This document shows, piece after piece, positions 12,095 through 38,865 of a stretch of DNA of 64,000 nt (position 1 is its first letter; each line of letters begins with the position of its first letter). The translations under genes were made by a program, and so were the position numbers. The DNA comes from Oryzias latipes (Eukaryota > Chordata > Actinopteri > Beloniformes > Adrianichthyidae): the NCBI RefSeq assembly GCF_002234675.1, contig NC_019879.2:5275325-5339324 (forward strand), read 5' to 3'. The notes under the pieces were generated by a model. That model did not search any database and was not told the DNA's origin. It saw only the letters and a list, made by a program, of their open reading frames with translations.

Positions 12095-12245
12095 CTGTGT
12101 TCAGGTATTGGCGCCCTTTCAACACTACTCCTCTCCTCCTCTTCACTTTTACCAGCCGTCTTACTCTTATGCCCCTTTTCTCCTTGCTTGTTGCTAGGAA
12201 ACCACCACCACACTGACTCCGGTTTCCTCCGTTAGCTCTGGTTTA
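12095..12245 (-). promoter_or_regulatory. Putative first non-coding exon/promoter of the NHL gene
   Basis: On the minus strand this stretch precedes a consensus donor (ACACAG|GTAAGA) and is locally less AT-rich than its surroundings. There is no TATA box at a convincing distance. It is called from position and the donor only; cDNA ends are needed. Confidence 0.35.
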
Positions 12246-12372
12246 TGTCTGTTATGAAGCCAAGGAAGACATCCAGTGTCTCATTGAACCATAACTGATA
12301 CTAAACAAATATGGAGAAATGTCGTTTCCTGTAGGCCACAGATTTGTCCTTTTTGTACAATTAAAATTTAGA

Positions 12373-12398
12373 GGGGGGGGGGGGGGGGGGGGGGGGGG
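12373..12398 (+). repeat. Poly-G homopolymer
   Basis: About 26 consecutive G in an otherwise AT-rich stretch. The length is uncertain for the usual homopolymer reasons. Confidence 0.9.
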
Positions 12399-15005
12399 CA
12401 TTTTTTGAGTTTTGTTCCTCTGGAACTAAAATGTTCTGTGTCTATCTGCAGAGAAATTAGGGTTAATGACAATTTGCTCTGAAATTTTTCAAATTAGAAG
12501 CCATAAAAATATGTTTGTTATAAGTTGGTCATTATAGCTAAGCTGCAACCGGAACAGTTTCTTTTTTACCTTCCTCTCAAATACAAACATTTTTTTAAAG
12601 AAAATTAGAAATAAAAATGTACAGTGAAAGAAAAAGTGCCATTTTAATAAAAGCAGTAGAAGGGCAGTCTTTTTTTTTATATTAAAGATGCTGATTTTAT
12701 TGTTTCTTTGAATACCACCTAAATCCAACAAATGCGTTTGCTTTTTCTAACATAACTTGGAGAAATTGATGATTATTTTTTGCTTTGATCAAGCCAATCA
12801 ATTCTTGAAACTTTACTGTGAGGTTTAGTTGCTTTAATGTTTAAACATCCTAAAGATAGAAACACATGCAGCTAAATTTGGTTTAAGACATTTAAAGATC
12901 AAAATAAATAAAATAAACTAGTTGTAGAATGCTAGTATTTATTGTAATTATTTTGTCATTTGTGGATGGAAAGTTTGCTAAAGTTTATAAAGTCGTTACA
13001 ACCAAAACTCTGTTTAGTCCTTTAGATGCAACAGAAAACTTTAAAGAAGCTTAATGAACAGATTGGATTGTTGGGTCAGAGGGGAGGTGCGTCCTCCAAA
13101 GCTTTACAACAGAGACTGCACCCAAAGCAGAACTTTCCTCATTTTCTCTCAACTTAACACTTGCATCATAGTTTTGCATCAACTGTAAGACTGACAATAC
13201 TGAGGAAAAGTCCAAAGATAAGGGAAGTTGCTGAAATGGGAAGAGGAGTTTAAAGTGTAATTTTCCCTGCTTTCTGTCAAAGTTGGACCAAATGATGGCA
13301 TATTTACTTCGGGAAATTGTGCTGCCTGGGAAAGACAAATAATGACACAGGGACCAACATGATATTGCTTAACAAAGAGTTTATAAATTAATAGAAACAT
13401 TCCCTTTAGTAGTTCCATTCTAACAGTTTTCAAATTGTCTGTATTCTCTTTGTGTCTTTCAACGATTTTCAAATATAGAAAAATAATTCTGACAGCATTC
13501 ATCATTATGTTATTTGAACATGATTTCCATTTTTTTTCCTCTTTCTCCTGTGGGTTGTTTCAAACCCCCCTGGCCTGTTGATCTTTTAACCCCCCCCCCC
13601 TCGTTTTTTACAGTATTTACACAGTGAGTCAATCCACATCATCTTCCAGCTTCAAAGCAGTAACACCAGAGCAGGTTTTGCATAGATCACAGGCACAAAA
13701 TGTCAGGAGATGGAAGGTAGAAACAGCTGAAGACGGGAGAAAAAAAAAAAAAAAAAAAAAACGCATCCTGAGATGAGGATCACCAGTCGGCCTGTCAAGG
13801 ATGGCACAACATTCGTCAAAAAAAACCTCCTGTAGGAATCGACGCTTTAATCAGACGGTCATGACTGCTGTTTTTTTCCATAGAGGGAGGTCTGAACTCT
13901 GTTGCTGCTTAGTGACAATCTTCAAGGATGCTATAAAACATAGATATTGGCAGAAAAAACAAATAAAAAAACGCATCATTTTCATTGTTTTAATCAGCAT
14001 CTGATCATATGTAGTGTTTGAAATAAAATGAAAACAGAAAAATCTGCAACATCACACAGTCTCCTGAAGTGTAGCTTTGGGTTTCTCATGCTTTCCTCCG
14101 TTTATAGACAAAAATGTCAAATCTATTTGACACACAGAACAATTTAAAAATAAAAATGGACATTTTAAATGGGATTATTTATTAAAGCTGTTTTTTTTCC
14201 TGGTAAAATTTGTAAGACTAAATGGGTGTGCTGCACTTGTGAACGTTGAATCCCTTTTCTACAGCGGTGGTGAACATTTGAAGAGTTCTCAGAACTATGC
14301 CCAAAGATATTCAAATTAAAAAAACAATACACCACAAGAAGCTTAGATTAGATCTGATATTGAGTTCCTAAAAACTTGGAGAATAAGTTAAAAGCTGCAC
14401 TAAAATGAACCGCTTACAATCTAGGAAGTTGTTTTGTGAGCAAAAATCACCACGATTATTTAAATTTCTCCCAAACGTTGGTTTTGAAGTACTAATAAAA
14501 GACATTTTACACACAAAAATGTGAAAACTAATAGGAAAAGTGTGAAGGAGTACATCAGTAAAGTAAAAAAAATCAGAAAACACAGAATTTCTTATAGAGT
14601 GGCTCCCTTTTTAAACTCGTGGCTCTTTTTATTGACTGTGTTGCAGAGCTCGAGTTCTTCCAGTGTTCAGATTACTTCACATGCTCGTCTGGCATTCCTT
14701 AAAAGGAAACAGGAAGTTCAGACATCCAAGATGGCCTCTGGTGTCCATGAACCCATAGAGCAGTCACTGCTAAGCCCCCGATCCAAATGAGCCGCACTCA
14801 CAAAGACGAGCGTTTTGGCGTCGCGTCTACAATCAAAATTTCTCAGTAAAACAGGCGTGTATAAAATGTTTTTGTTTCAAAATAAAAGCACAATCTTTAA
14901 TGTCAAAGCACTGAGAGCCTTCTGGGATGCAGAGCGGACGGATGGCCACACAAGTGGATTTGTCGGCAGCTGTAAGCTGAGCGGAGCAAACATTCAGTGG
15001 GAAAC

Positions 15006-15028
15006 CTGCTGCTGCTGCTGCTGCTGCT
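15006..15028 (+). repeat. Short (CTG)n trinucleotide tract
   Basis: Seven to eight perfect CTG units. Because FHIP1B is transcribed on the minus strand, the tract would read as CAG in any extended 3' UTR. Confidence 0.85.
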
Positions 15029-15795
15029 CCCTCTAATCTGGAGGCGACAGGACGGCTCGCCTCCCTCTGCTGCGTGGCAGCTAAGTGAAACAAACCCAGC
15101 ACTAGTTAACAATTACTCTAAAACCTAGTGTCCACCGGCATGCAGACGCTTAACGATCCGTTCTTTGAAAAACATTTAGAAATATGTCTAGAAATCTTGT
15201 AGAAAATTGACTCGATGAAGTATCAGAAGCGATGGCTATGGCTTTGGGAGGCTGAACGGACTCAGACAGAAACTGTGGAAAAACAGAGACGAGTCTATTG
15301 CGTGTCAGGCAGTTTCTCAGCTACTCAGAGTTGAGACAAAATGGCTAGTATGTGCAAATAAGAAAACTAAGAAGATGCTGACAGGTGATTTTGCTTTAGA
15401 TTTGCTCTCGATAGGTCTGTGGAAAATACTTGCAAAAACAAACAAAAAATGTCACTTTGTGTTTTGTTTTTTGAAGTGACTCCAACAGATGGTAAAACGG
15501 CTTTTAACACTGAAACGCTGCAATTTCATAGAATCTCAGAGGAAACAAACAAAATCTATTAAACACTGAACAAAAATGGCACATTCTCACACACATTTAT
15601 ACTTGGTACCAAATTATGAAACGACAAAATATGACACTGAAAACAAAAAGTTTGTTAGTGTTCAGAAAATAGCAGCACATGATGCAATGCTCTTGCTCAT
15701 TTTGGCCAGTTTCGTGTTCAGTTTGATGGCTAAGTCTGAAAAAAAGCCTCATGAGATGCTTTTCCACCAAATTTAGAGCAGATGTACTAATAGCA

Positions 15796-16013
15796 GAGGT
15801 GCGCGGTGGTGTGGTGGTGAGCGCTGTAGCCTCAGAGGAGGTGTTGGTTTGAATTTCCTATGCGAGCCCTCCCTGCGCAGATATGGGTTTTCTCTGGCAA
15901 AAACCTGCTTCATAGGTGGTTTGGTGGCTGAAAGTAATTGGGATTGGCGCCGGCAACCTCTGTGACCCTGAACCAGACTTCGCAGGGATAGAAGATATTA
16001 GATGAGATGTCAG
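15796..16013 (+). repeat. Degraded copy of the common teleost SINE-like repeat (sense)
   Basis: The segment runs from GCGCGGTGGTGTGGTGGTGA through GCTGTAGCCTCAGAG and a B-box-like GGTTTGAATTTCC, to AACCTGCTTCATAGGTGG and ends GACCCTGAACCAGAC. This is the arrangement of the very widespread fish repeat with a tRNA-like head. A second copy in the opposite orientation lies at about 38,487-38,865. Family recognition is from memory. Confidence 0.6.
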
Positions 16014-16340
16014 CATTTCCAAAATTAGGAATGCTTTCACCGTTGTTGTGTTTGGAAGATGTAAAGCACATCAAAACTCAGCAAGAAACATTGGTCCCCA
16101 AGAAAATGAGGGCTTCTGTTTGCTTGCAAGTGAACTCTGGTACAGTTCACAACAATATGAACACAAATGGACTATCCCAAATAAATATGGGATAAAAAAC
16201 AAAAAAACAATTGCACAAAATCGAAAAAAGTGTGATTCATCAAAGGGTAAATGTGATGCGGAGGTGAAGAAGGTTATCAATACGACAGAGGAACAGCAAA
16301 GTTTTCCTCTTTATACTCTTCTTTTATTGTTTGTTTCAGA

Positions 16341-16998
16341 TACCGTATTTTTTGCAAGATAAGGCACAGTTAAAAGCCTAAAATGTTTTTCAAAGACGAC
16401 TGTGCGCCTTATAATCCAGTGCAGCTGGTTGTATTTACTGATGTGAACACTGTCAATATGCCAGTCTGTTTTTGTTCGAGTTGCAAACAAAGTTGGGCAT
16501 TTTGGAAATATGCTAACAAGATCGGGAGTTAGCATAGTCTCAGTTATGTTGGATTTAGTGGTATCAGTCTGTATTTGCGTGTTGCAGACAAAGTTGGCAG
16601 TTACAAGTATTGTGAATACGCTTATGTGGCTAATGTGTAGCTGTGTTGGACTGTTTTTTTTAAGCGTTCCTAACAAGATTGGAAGTTAGTGTGGGTTGTT
16701 TTAGCGGTATCAGTCTGTTTTCTTTTTTTTTTCTTACATGTTGCAAAAGTGAATACGCTGCACAGCTAACGCTTCTAACATGTAGCGTGTTACCAACAGA
16801 ATTACTGTGAATGCAGTTAATGAAGTCTAACTGACTGACGGACTTATCTTTGACTCCTTTGTCTCGTTTGATTAGTTCGGTGCACCTTATATCCAGTACA
16901 GACCAAAAGTGTGGACTTTTGGTCTGTACTGTATATGACATAAGTTTAGAAATAGACTCTTCATAGACGCTGTGCCCTATGGTACGGAAAATACGGTA
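16341..16998. mobile_element. pogo/Tigger-type non-autonomous element, copy A
   Basis: It begins TACCGTATTTT and ends AAAATACGGTA, giving inverted ends CCGTATTTT inside flanking TA dinucleotides, as expected for Tc1/mariner-pogo insertions. Near each end there is motif similarity to GCGCCTTATA, as in the related elements at 30,969 and 61,291. The inside holds degenerate direct repeats around GTATCAGTCTGT and no transposase. Confidence 0.65.
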
Positions 16999-16999
16999 T

Positions 17000-17880
17000 T
17001 AGCTTTTGTAACTGTTTGACTCTAGCAGACTTGGTCTACACTCATGAGTGCAATGTGAAAGCCACCACCAGCTTCTCTTTATGGCAACCAGGTATGAGCT
17101 TATTCATTTTCTCATCCATGAGCGTCACCCTTTAGGGGGGAAAAGAAAAAATAAAAGTCATTCAAACAAAAAATAAACTCACATACATAATAACATGCGT
17201 GCCTTTTCCCACGTGCAACTGATATGTCAATAAAATGGTGCAAATTCAAGAGACGAACATCAACAACAGAAAAAAATGGCATTAATCACACAGAGTTTTC
17301 CAGTACAGGTGTGGTTTGATTCACAGGACAGGAAGTGGCGCTCTCCCACTCCTCGGTTCTTCCTTTTTTTTTCCTCTTTCATCTTAGCAGTGCATTTTTT
17401 TTTTCCCAGAATAAAATGAGCATGGAGTTTTCCGAAGAGAGTTCGAGGTGTCCTGTGCGCTTTCTTCTCTTGTTGAGCAAAGTGCAGCTCTTTCACTTGA
17501 AATGTTTTTTTTTCACAAACACTAATTTTTGCTGAGAACACTTCCCGTCTGTGTCACAAAAAAATGTTCAAAAAATGGATTATCAACTAGCACCAATATA
17601 TGAACGTAATTTTTTTTAACTGCGCCTTTACATCCAAATGACATTATATACACACGCCCCCCAAAACTGTGTTTACTGAGATTTGTGTGTATAGAATGGA
17701 AATATATTACAAGATGTGCACAACTTCCTAACTTTACAGATGCCGGGGTTTTTTTCAGTCTTCTTCTTGGAATTTTGGTACAAAATCTTTTCCTGTTGTT
17801 TCTCCGGAAAGAAAAGGTTTTTATGCGGCCTTTTCCTTTCGAAATAAAGTGATGAAGCAGAAGGGGAGGAGCCTACCGAT
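17000..17880 (-). other. Probable proximal 3' UTR of FHIP1B
   Basis: This lies immediately downstream of the FHIP1B stop on the minus strand. It has no coding potential. The end of the transcript is not identified. Confidence 0.35.
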
Positions 17881-33766
<15,886 letters not shown>

Positions 33767-34239
33767 ACTGACCCCGGCGTGAGACTGGTAGAAGGTTTCA
33801 CCAACTCAAACTCCCAAATGACAGAGAAAGTCTGAGCAGGCAGACGAACAATAGAGAAAAATCAGAGAGGAAGGAGAGAAATGATAAGGAGCACGGGAGG
33901 AGATGAGGGAGAACAAGGTAAGAGAGAGGAGGAGGGGAAGAACCCGTTTGCAAACAGAGAGGAGAAGGAGAAGAAGAGGAAGATGTGATGAAGGAGCTGT
34001 CACTGTCGGTCTGAGCAGCTGGTTTACATGTCGCGCCGCCCTTTCCTCCCTGTGGACCCTGTCATCCAGTCTGAAGCCAACACCACTCCATAGTGGGCCA
34101 GGAGGGGGCGCTCTGCTCTGTCAAGGCAATTAACCAGAAAGAAACAAACATGAACAGTTTCTCCATTAGAAAAAAATAATAATCTTAATCTCATTTTGAA
34201 ACTGATCATGCAGAGAAATGAGGACTTTCAGAGGCCAAG

Positions 34240-34990
34240 ATCAAAAATCCTGCATTGCTTTCTAGGTCAGTTTCTGCAGGGCGGCAGTAGATCATCAGAA
34301 ATTCACCTCTTAGTCTTAGGCATGGTGCTGAGCAACCACGAAACCCTTCCCCTCCATGTTGTCGAGAGCTCTCTGTTTACACGCTCTACCACTAGCTTGC
34401 AGCCCCTCACATCCCTAACTTCACAACACTGGTGCAACAAAAATGGCGTGCAATATTGGAGCTATCCAGCCGTCTACAGAACAGACCTAAAGTTTGGACA
34501 CACCTTCTCATTCAAAGAGTTTTCTGTATTGTCATGACTATGAAAATTGTAGATTCTCACTGAAGTCATCAAAACGATGAATTCTTATCACATGTGGAAT
34601 TATATACATTAAAAAATGTGTCATATTGTAGGTTCTTCAAAGTCGCCACCTTTTGCTTTGATTACTGCTTTCCACACTCTTGGCGTTTTCTTGATTCTCT
34701 CTTCTGGTCTGTACTCTACATGCCAGCTCGGATGAGAAAAGCGCAGACGTCCATGGATCTAGTCGTATGACGCATCAGAATGAAGCAGAGCAGAGAGCTT
34801 GTGGTCCGCCCAGCAGGTTTTCTGTCACAGAACAGTTCTTTTTCAAACAGTTTTTTTTTGTCTGCTCTTGATTCACAACAATTGAAATAAAAGGTGATGT
34901 AGGGCAAATTTAAGCCCAAATGTTGCTATACATAATTGGGCTAATCAGAAAAATGCCACAAGAATACATTAAAAACACCAAAAAACACAA
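34240..34990 (+). repeat. Dispersed repeat family R1, copy 3 (composite)
   Basis: GCAGCCCCTCACATCCCTAA then GGTGCAACAAAAATGGCGTG matches the front of copy 1, and TCAGAAAAATGCCACAAGAA matches the end of copy 2. CATGGATCTAGTCGTATGAC near 34,750 parallels CATGGATCTAGTAGTCGAGC in copy 1. An unrelated block (about 34,480-34,730) appears inserted between the two halves. Confidence 0.5.
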
Positions 34991-35034
34991 CTGCCATCAG
35001 AGGGGGTTATTTAGGAACAAATGCCTGCCATTAC

Positions 35035-35035
35035 C

Positions 35036-35069
<34 letters not shown>
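35035..35069 (+). repeat. (TTAG)n tetranucleotide tract
   Basis: Eight to nine tandem GTTA units. Confidence 0.9.
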
Positions 35070-37079
35070 AAATAATGTGAGACTTTCCTTAATAAAATGA
35101 CTAATTTTTACATTAAACACTAAATGACATAACTTATTTTCTGAAAAGTAGTACAAGAAACTGGGTTTATGGATCTGATTTTTTAATATTGCATCATGTT
35201 GTAGCTAAAGATAAATTTATTATAACTGTATTAATCCATTTTTAAACCTAGTCCTATTTCTGATACACTTGCGTACAGACAAAACCCTCAAACTAACATC
35301 CGCCCCACCACTGCACCATGACCGACCCCATATAATGCAGAAATATAACTAAATCTACTTTGATATAGGGTTTTATGTCTACATTTAGTTAGATGTTTTA
35401 AAAAAAAATGTTTTGGGGAAAGCGTTTGGTAGGTAAAAGTGGAAAAATTCAAAAAATAAAACTTTGTCAAGTTGCAAAAAACAAAAAAGCACATTTGCAA
35501 AAAAATAAAAATACATTTTTAACTGAAGAAAATGTAGCTCCAAATCTTTAAGGAAAAGTTCATGAATTTGTCGTTTTGCGTTATTCCGCAGACTTCAGTG
35601 AGTTCAGTAACCTAATTTCTTCCTAGAGGAAGAAAACGTTTGAAGAAAATAACAAATGTGTTGTTATTTCTTTTGTTTTTTTACTAGTATAATTTACTAC
35701 ACAAAGAACTGTTAATATCTGGTCTACATGAAAATACTTTTAAAGTATTGTTATATGTCATTGTATAACAGCTTAATGAGTAGAAATATCAAAAAGTTCA
35801 CTTTGTGTGGGCTTTTTCAATTAATTCATCATCTCTTTGCTATTTATTCAAACTACATCAATAAATATACAGTTTACATAATATTAAGGATCCTTTATTA
35901 TGTTGAATACAGATTATCTAAACATAAAGTCAATTAACTCTCAACAAAAGCCCAGAAACTTAACAAGATTTGAATTTTCTGGCAAACACTCCCTAAGACA
36001 GAAGGGAAATACTCATAAAAGTGTTCAAAGTTCAGCTCTACACTCCAAAACAGGGAGGTGGCTTACAAAGACTTGAGACAACAACTGGCAACAGAGCGCT
36101 TGACTCAACTGTGACAAACCCAGATGACAAAGTCTAAGGTTTAGAGTCGAGACAGACTTGGAGCAGTAAATAGTTATGTTTCCAGTTTTGTGGGGATTTC
36201 CTGAAACAGGCAAAACCCACAAACTACTTTTATAACACAAGATCTTCAAAAAGCTCTCATCTTATTTTTAATTTCGGTCTGGTATTGACTCGCCGACTGG
36301 ACAGATTACATCATAGTGGAAGGTTAACAAAGGGAGAGATGTGAGTCAAAAAGGGAGTATATATTTGGATTCCCGTTCAACTGTGACAAAGAAAATCCTG
36401 AGGAAAAACAGGACATATGAAACAGTATGCCTGATATTTGTCTATTTAAATCTAATAGCTCAGATGCAGACATGCTTCTACACTATGACAGCTTCCTTAT
36501 CAAATTAACTTCAGATTGTTTCTACTAAACAAAAGGAAGACAGCTGGGGCTGTTCTGTGCAGAACAGCAAGAGATTCCATTTAAAACAGAAACTTCTACG
36601 CAATATTTCCAACACAGAACGTTTTTTTATATACTGCAGCTAACAAGTACTCATCTATCAGTAATTCACCGCCAACAATTATTTTAAAATCAAATTCAAC
36701 TGCATTTAAAATTGACACAAATAAAATAGACAATAATAATGAGAGTTAACAAAAACAGAACCAAGCAAGTGGTTATCAATTGACATCTGAGGTTAAAATG
36801 TTGAGTTTAATGAGTGACCTCCTTAGTATGACGGTAAATACAAACATAAATCATCAGTATTACTATTATTAGGAACACCCCCTTTATTACATGACTATGT
36901 TACGTGAAGCCTTTATTTTGAAAAGAATGTCGTTTCAGCCAATCAAAGTGGCTGGCAGCGCTGTAGGTGAAAACAAATCACTGCTTTCTGATAGTAAAAA
37001 CGATGTGGCAGCTAGGTACTCCTTACAAATAATAAGGTTTTTTTTTTTTTTAAACGACACATGTTAATAGACACTTTTT

Positions 37080-37450
37080 GCGCTAAAGAAGTGCGTTACT
37101 AATGCGGTCACGTACCTTAGATATCCACGGGAGTCTTAACGGTTTAAAAAAAAAAGGTGCGGGTTTCGTCGGGATAACTACCTGCTAGCTGGTTGCTAGC
37201 GAGTTAGCGACAGTCCGCGGCTAATGACTAGCTGCTGGTGAAGACCACAATGTCAGAGCAGGACTCGGGAGGCTGACGGGGGGAAAAAATGTAATCGCCA
37301 CTGCCGAGCTGACCCACATTGCTCCGAGGACCATAATAAATGAACCACTCCTTCGTTCTGACAGCTGAGCATCCTGTTAGCGTCAGATAAACATCCCATT
37401 CGATGGTTCCTCAAACACTCCTCTCCGTCCCGCAGCCATCTTGCTTTGAC
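37080..37450 (-). promoter_or_regulatory. Probable FHIP1B promoter and first non-coding exon
   Basis: The stretch is CpG-richer than its surroundings. It contains, on the minus strand, CAAGATGGCTGCGGG (37,429-37,443), the classic YY1 element that sits just inside the start of many TATA-less genes. A good donor on the same strand, ATCTAAG|GTACGTGA, lies at 37,116. Together these suggest a non-coding exon 1 of about 330 bp. Open frames across it lack any domain. Confidence 0.55.
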
Positions 37451-37914
37451 TCCTCCCACACAGCGGTGCAGCGGCTTAAAGAAGAAAAAAAAGACAGAAA
37501 GAAACGGCGAACGCCGTGACCCCATTCAGTGTACACTTTGTACCGGTGCGGACACAATGTCTAGTTTGCTTCAAACTGTGAAATGTATGTTGAGGATGTC
37601 CATTCGGTTTTGTTTTTGTTTGTTTTTTACTTTGAACAAAACACATTAAAAAAAGGGATAAAAGAGGAAAGCAAACAAAAACGGGCTTCTAACAGTGGTG
37701 TGTCCAGAACATTTTGACCGGGGTGGATAGAGGCACATAGCCAAATGAAACACAATCCCCCCCTTATCTTCACCAGTGTAAACCGTACAGTTAAACTTCA
37801 ATTACAACAGTATAATAGCTGCCATATAAATAAACAAATTTGCGAGAACAAAAAAAAGAAAATTATGAGAAAAAAGTGGTAATTTTACAAAAATTAACAA
37901 ATGATATGATATAA

Positions 37915-38466
37915 TTTATACCATGGTCCGGGTGAATACTCGATTCTGATTGTCTGCTGGGTGTGCATTAAAACCTAATAACCGCATGGTGAAAAAATAA
38001 CCTCACCTAGCTTAAATGTTTTGTGTCACTGTGCCGGCTTCTTTAAAACAACCTTTTGCTTCATCATTTGGACAAAAACAAGCGGTAAGAGGTGAACTTT
38101 CTCTCTGAACTGATGCTTTATTCAACCCATCGGAAAGATAAGCATATATATATATATCGCAGAATCTTGCCTGCAGCGATGGTGCGGCGTGACGCGGACT
38201 ATTCGTTCCGCATCACGTAACAAATAGTCCAGTTTTTGTGAGAAAAGCGATCCAAATCGGAAAAAACCCAAGAATTAAGGACTAAAAACTGGTTAATATG
38301 TATTGCTTTTGTAAGTGACCATGGTATAAGCGGGTTAATGGCCTTCGAAGTGTGCGTTATTACTTTTTACTTACTTTTTACTTTTTAACGCACGCCGTGG
38401 AAGCCTGAACTGTCCAACGCGAAGCAAAGAACGGTTGCTTCCGCGAAGTCGGCCAGTAACCCTTAC
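37915..38466. repeat. Dispersed repeat R2, copy 1
   Basis: GGTGAATACTCGATTCTGAT then GTCTGCTGGGTGTG, and later GGGTTAATGGCC with CGCCGTGGAAGCCTGAA, recur at 58,230-58,390 in the same order and orientation. Inside, TATACCATGGTC and GACCATGGTATA form an inverted pair about 400 bp apart. There is no coding sequence. Confidence 0.6.
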
Positions 38467-38486
38467 ATAATCCCTTTAACTGTTCA

Positions 38487-38865
38487 CGGGGCTGCCGGAG
38501 CTTGTAAACACCACACACCCATGCACACTCACATTCACACCTAGGGAGAATTTTCTAGGGAGAATTTAGAGTAACCAACGTAACCAACTAACCTATGAAG
38601 CAAGTTTTTGGATGGTGGAAGAAAGCCGGAATCCCCCGGAGCATACACAGTGAAAGGAAAAGTCAAAACACAAAGAAAAGCAGTTTCACTTAAATAATTC
38701 AATTTTAAATCCAAAAAAATAAGATCATGACAAAAGAATTAGACATTCACAAATCACATGCAAACTCCACACAGGAAGGTCCCCTTTTGATGTTGTTTCA
38801 AGCCTCCCAGCCGAGACTTGAACCAGGGGCCTTCTTGCTGTGAAGCATTTTCACAGGTCCTTATG
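38487..38865 (-). repeat. Common teleost SINE-like repeat, antisense copy
   Basis: The sequence runs CACACTCACATTCACACCTA, GGGAGAATTTAGAGTAACCA, CATGCAAACTCCACACAGGA, then GACTTGAACCAGGGGCCTTC, TTGCTGTGA. This is the reverse complement order of the repeat with a tRNA-like head, so it is inverted relative to 15,796-16,013. Confidence 0.65.

Larger units (their letters stand above)
12246..15795. other. Non-coding stretch between the NHL gene and FHIP1B
   Basis: The region is AT-rich with no recognisable gene. It contains a poly-G run (12,373-12,398), a poly-A run (about 13,740-13,761) and a short CTG/CAG tract (about 15,006-15,028). Part of it could be a long 3' UTR of FHIP1B, which is transcribed toward it, but I see no decisive polyadenylation site. 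Confidence 0.4.
33767..37115 (-). other. Probable FHIP1B 5' UTR exon end and large 5' intron
   Basis: About 33,767-33,831 could be the untranslated start of the first coding exon (acceptor CTGCTCAG near 33,832). From there to a donor near 37,116 the sequence holds repeat R1 copy 3 (34,240-34,990), a TTAG tract and AT-rich DNA with no exon. Confidence 0.4.

Noticed and set aside
37253-37525. 90-residue open frame over the putative FHIP1B promoter
   Set aside because: It starts outside the likely transcript and has a poly-Phe run from a poly-A stretch; it is better explained as promoter and 5' UTR.
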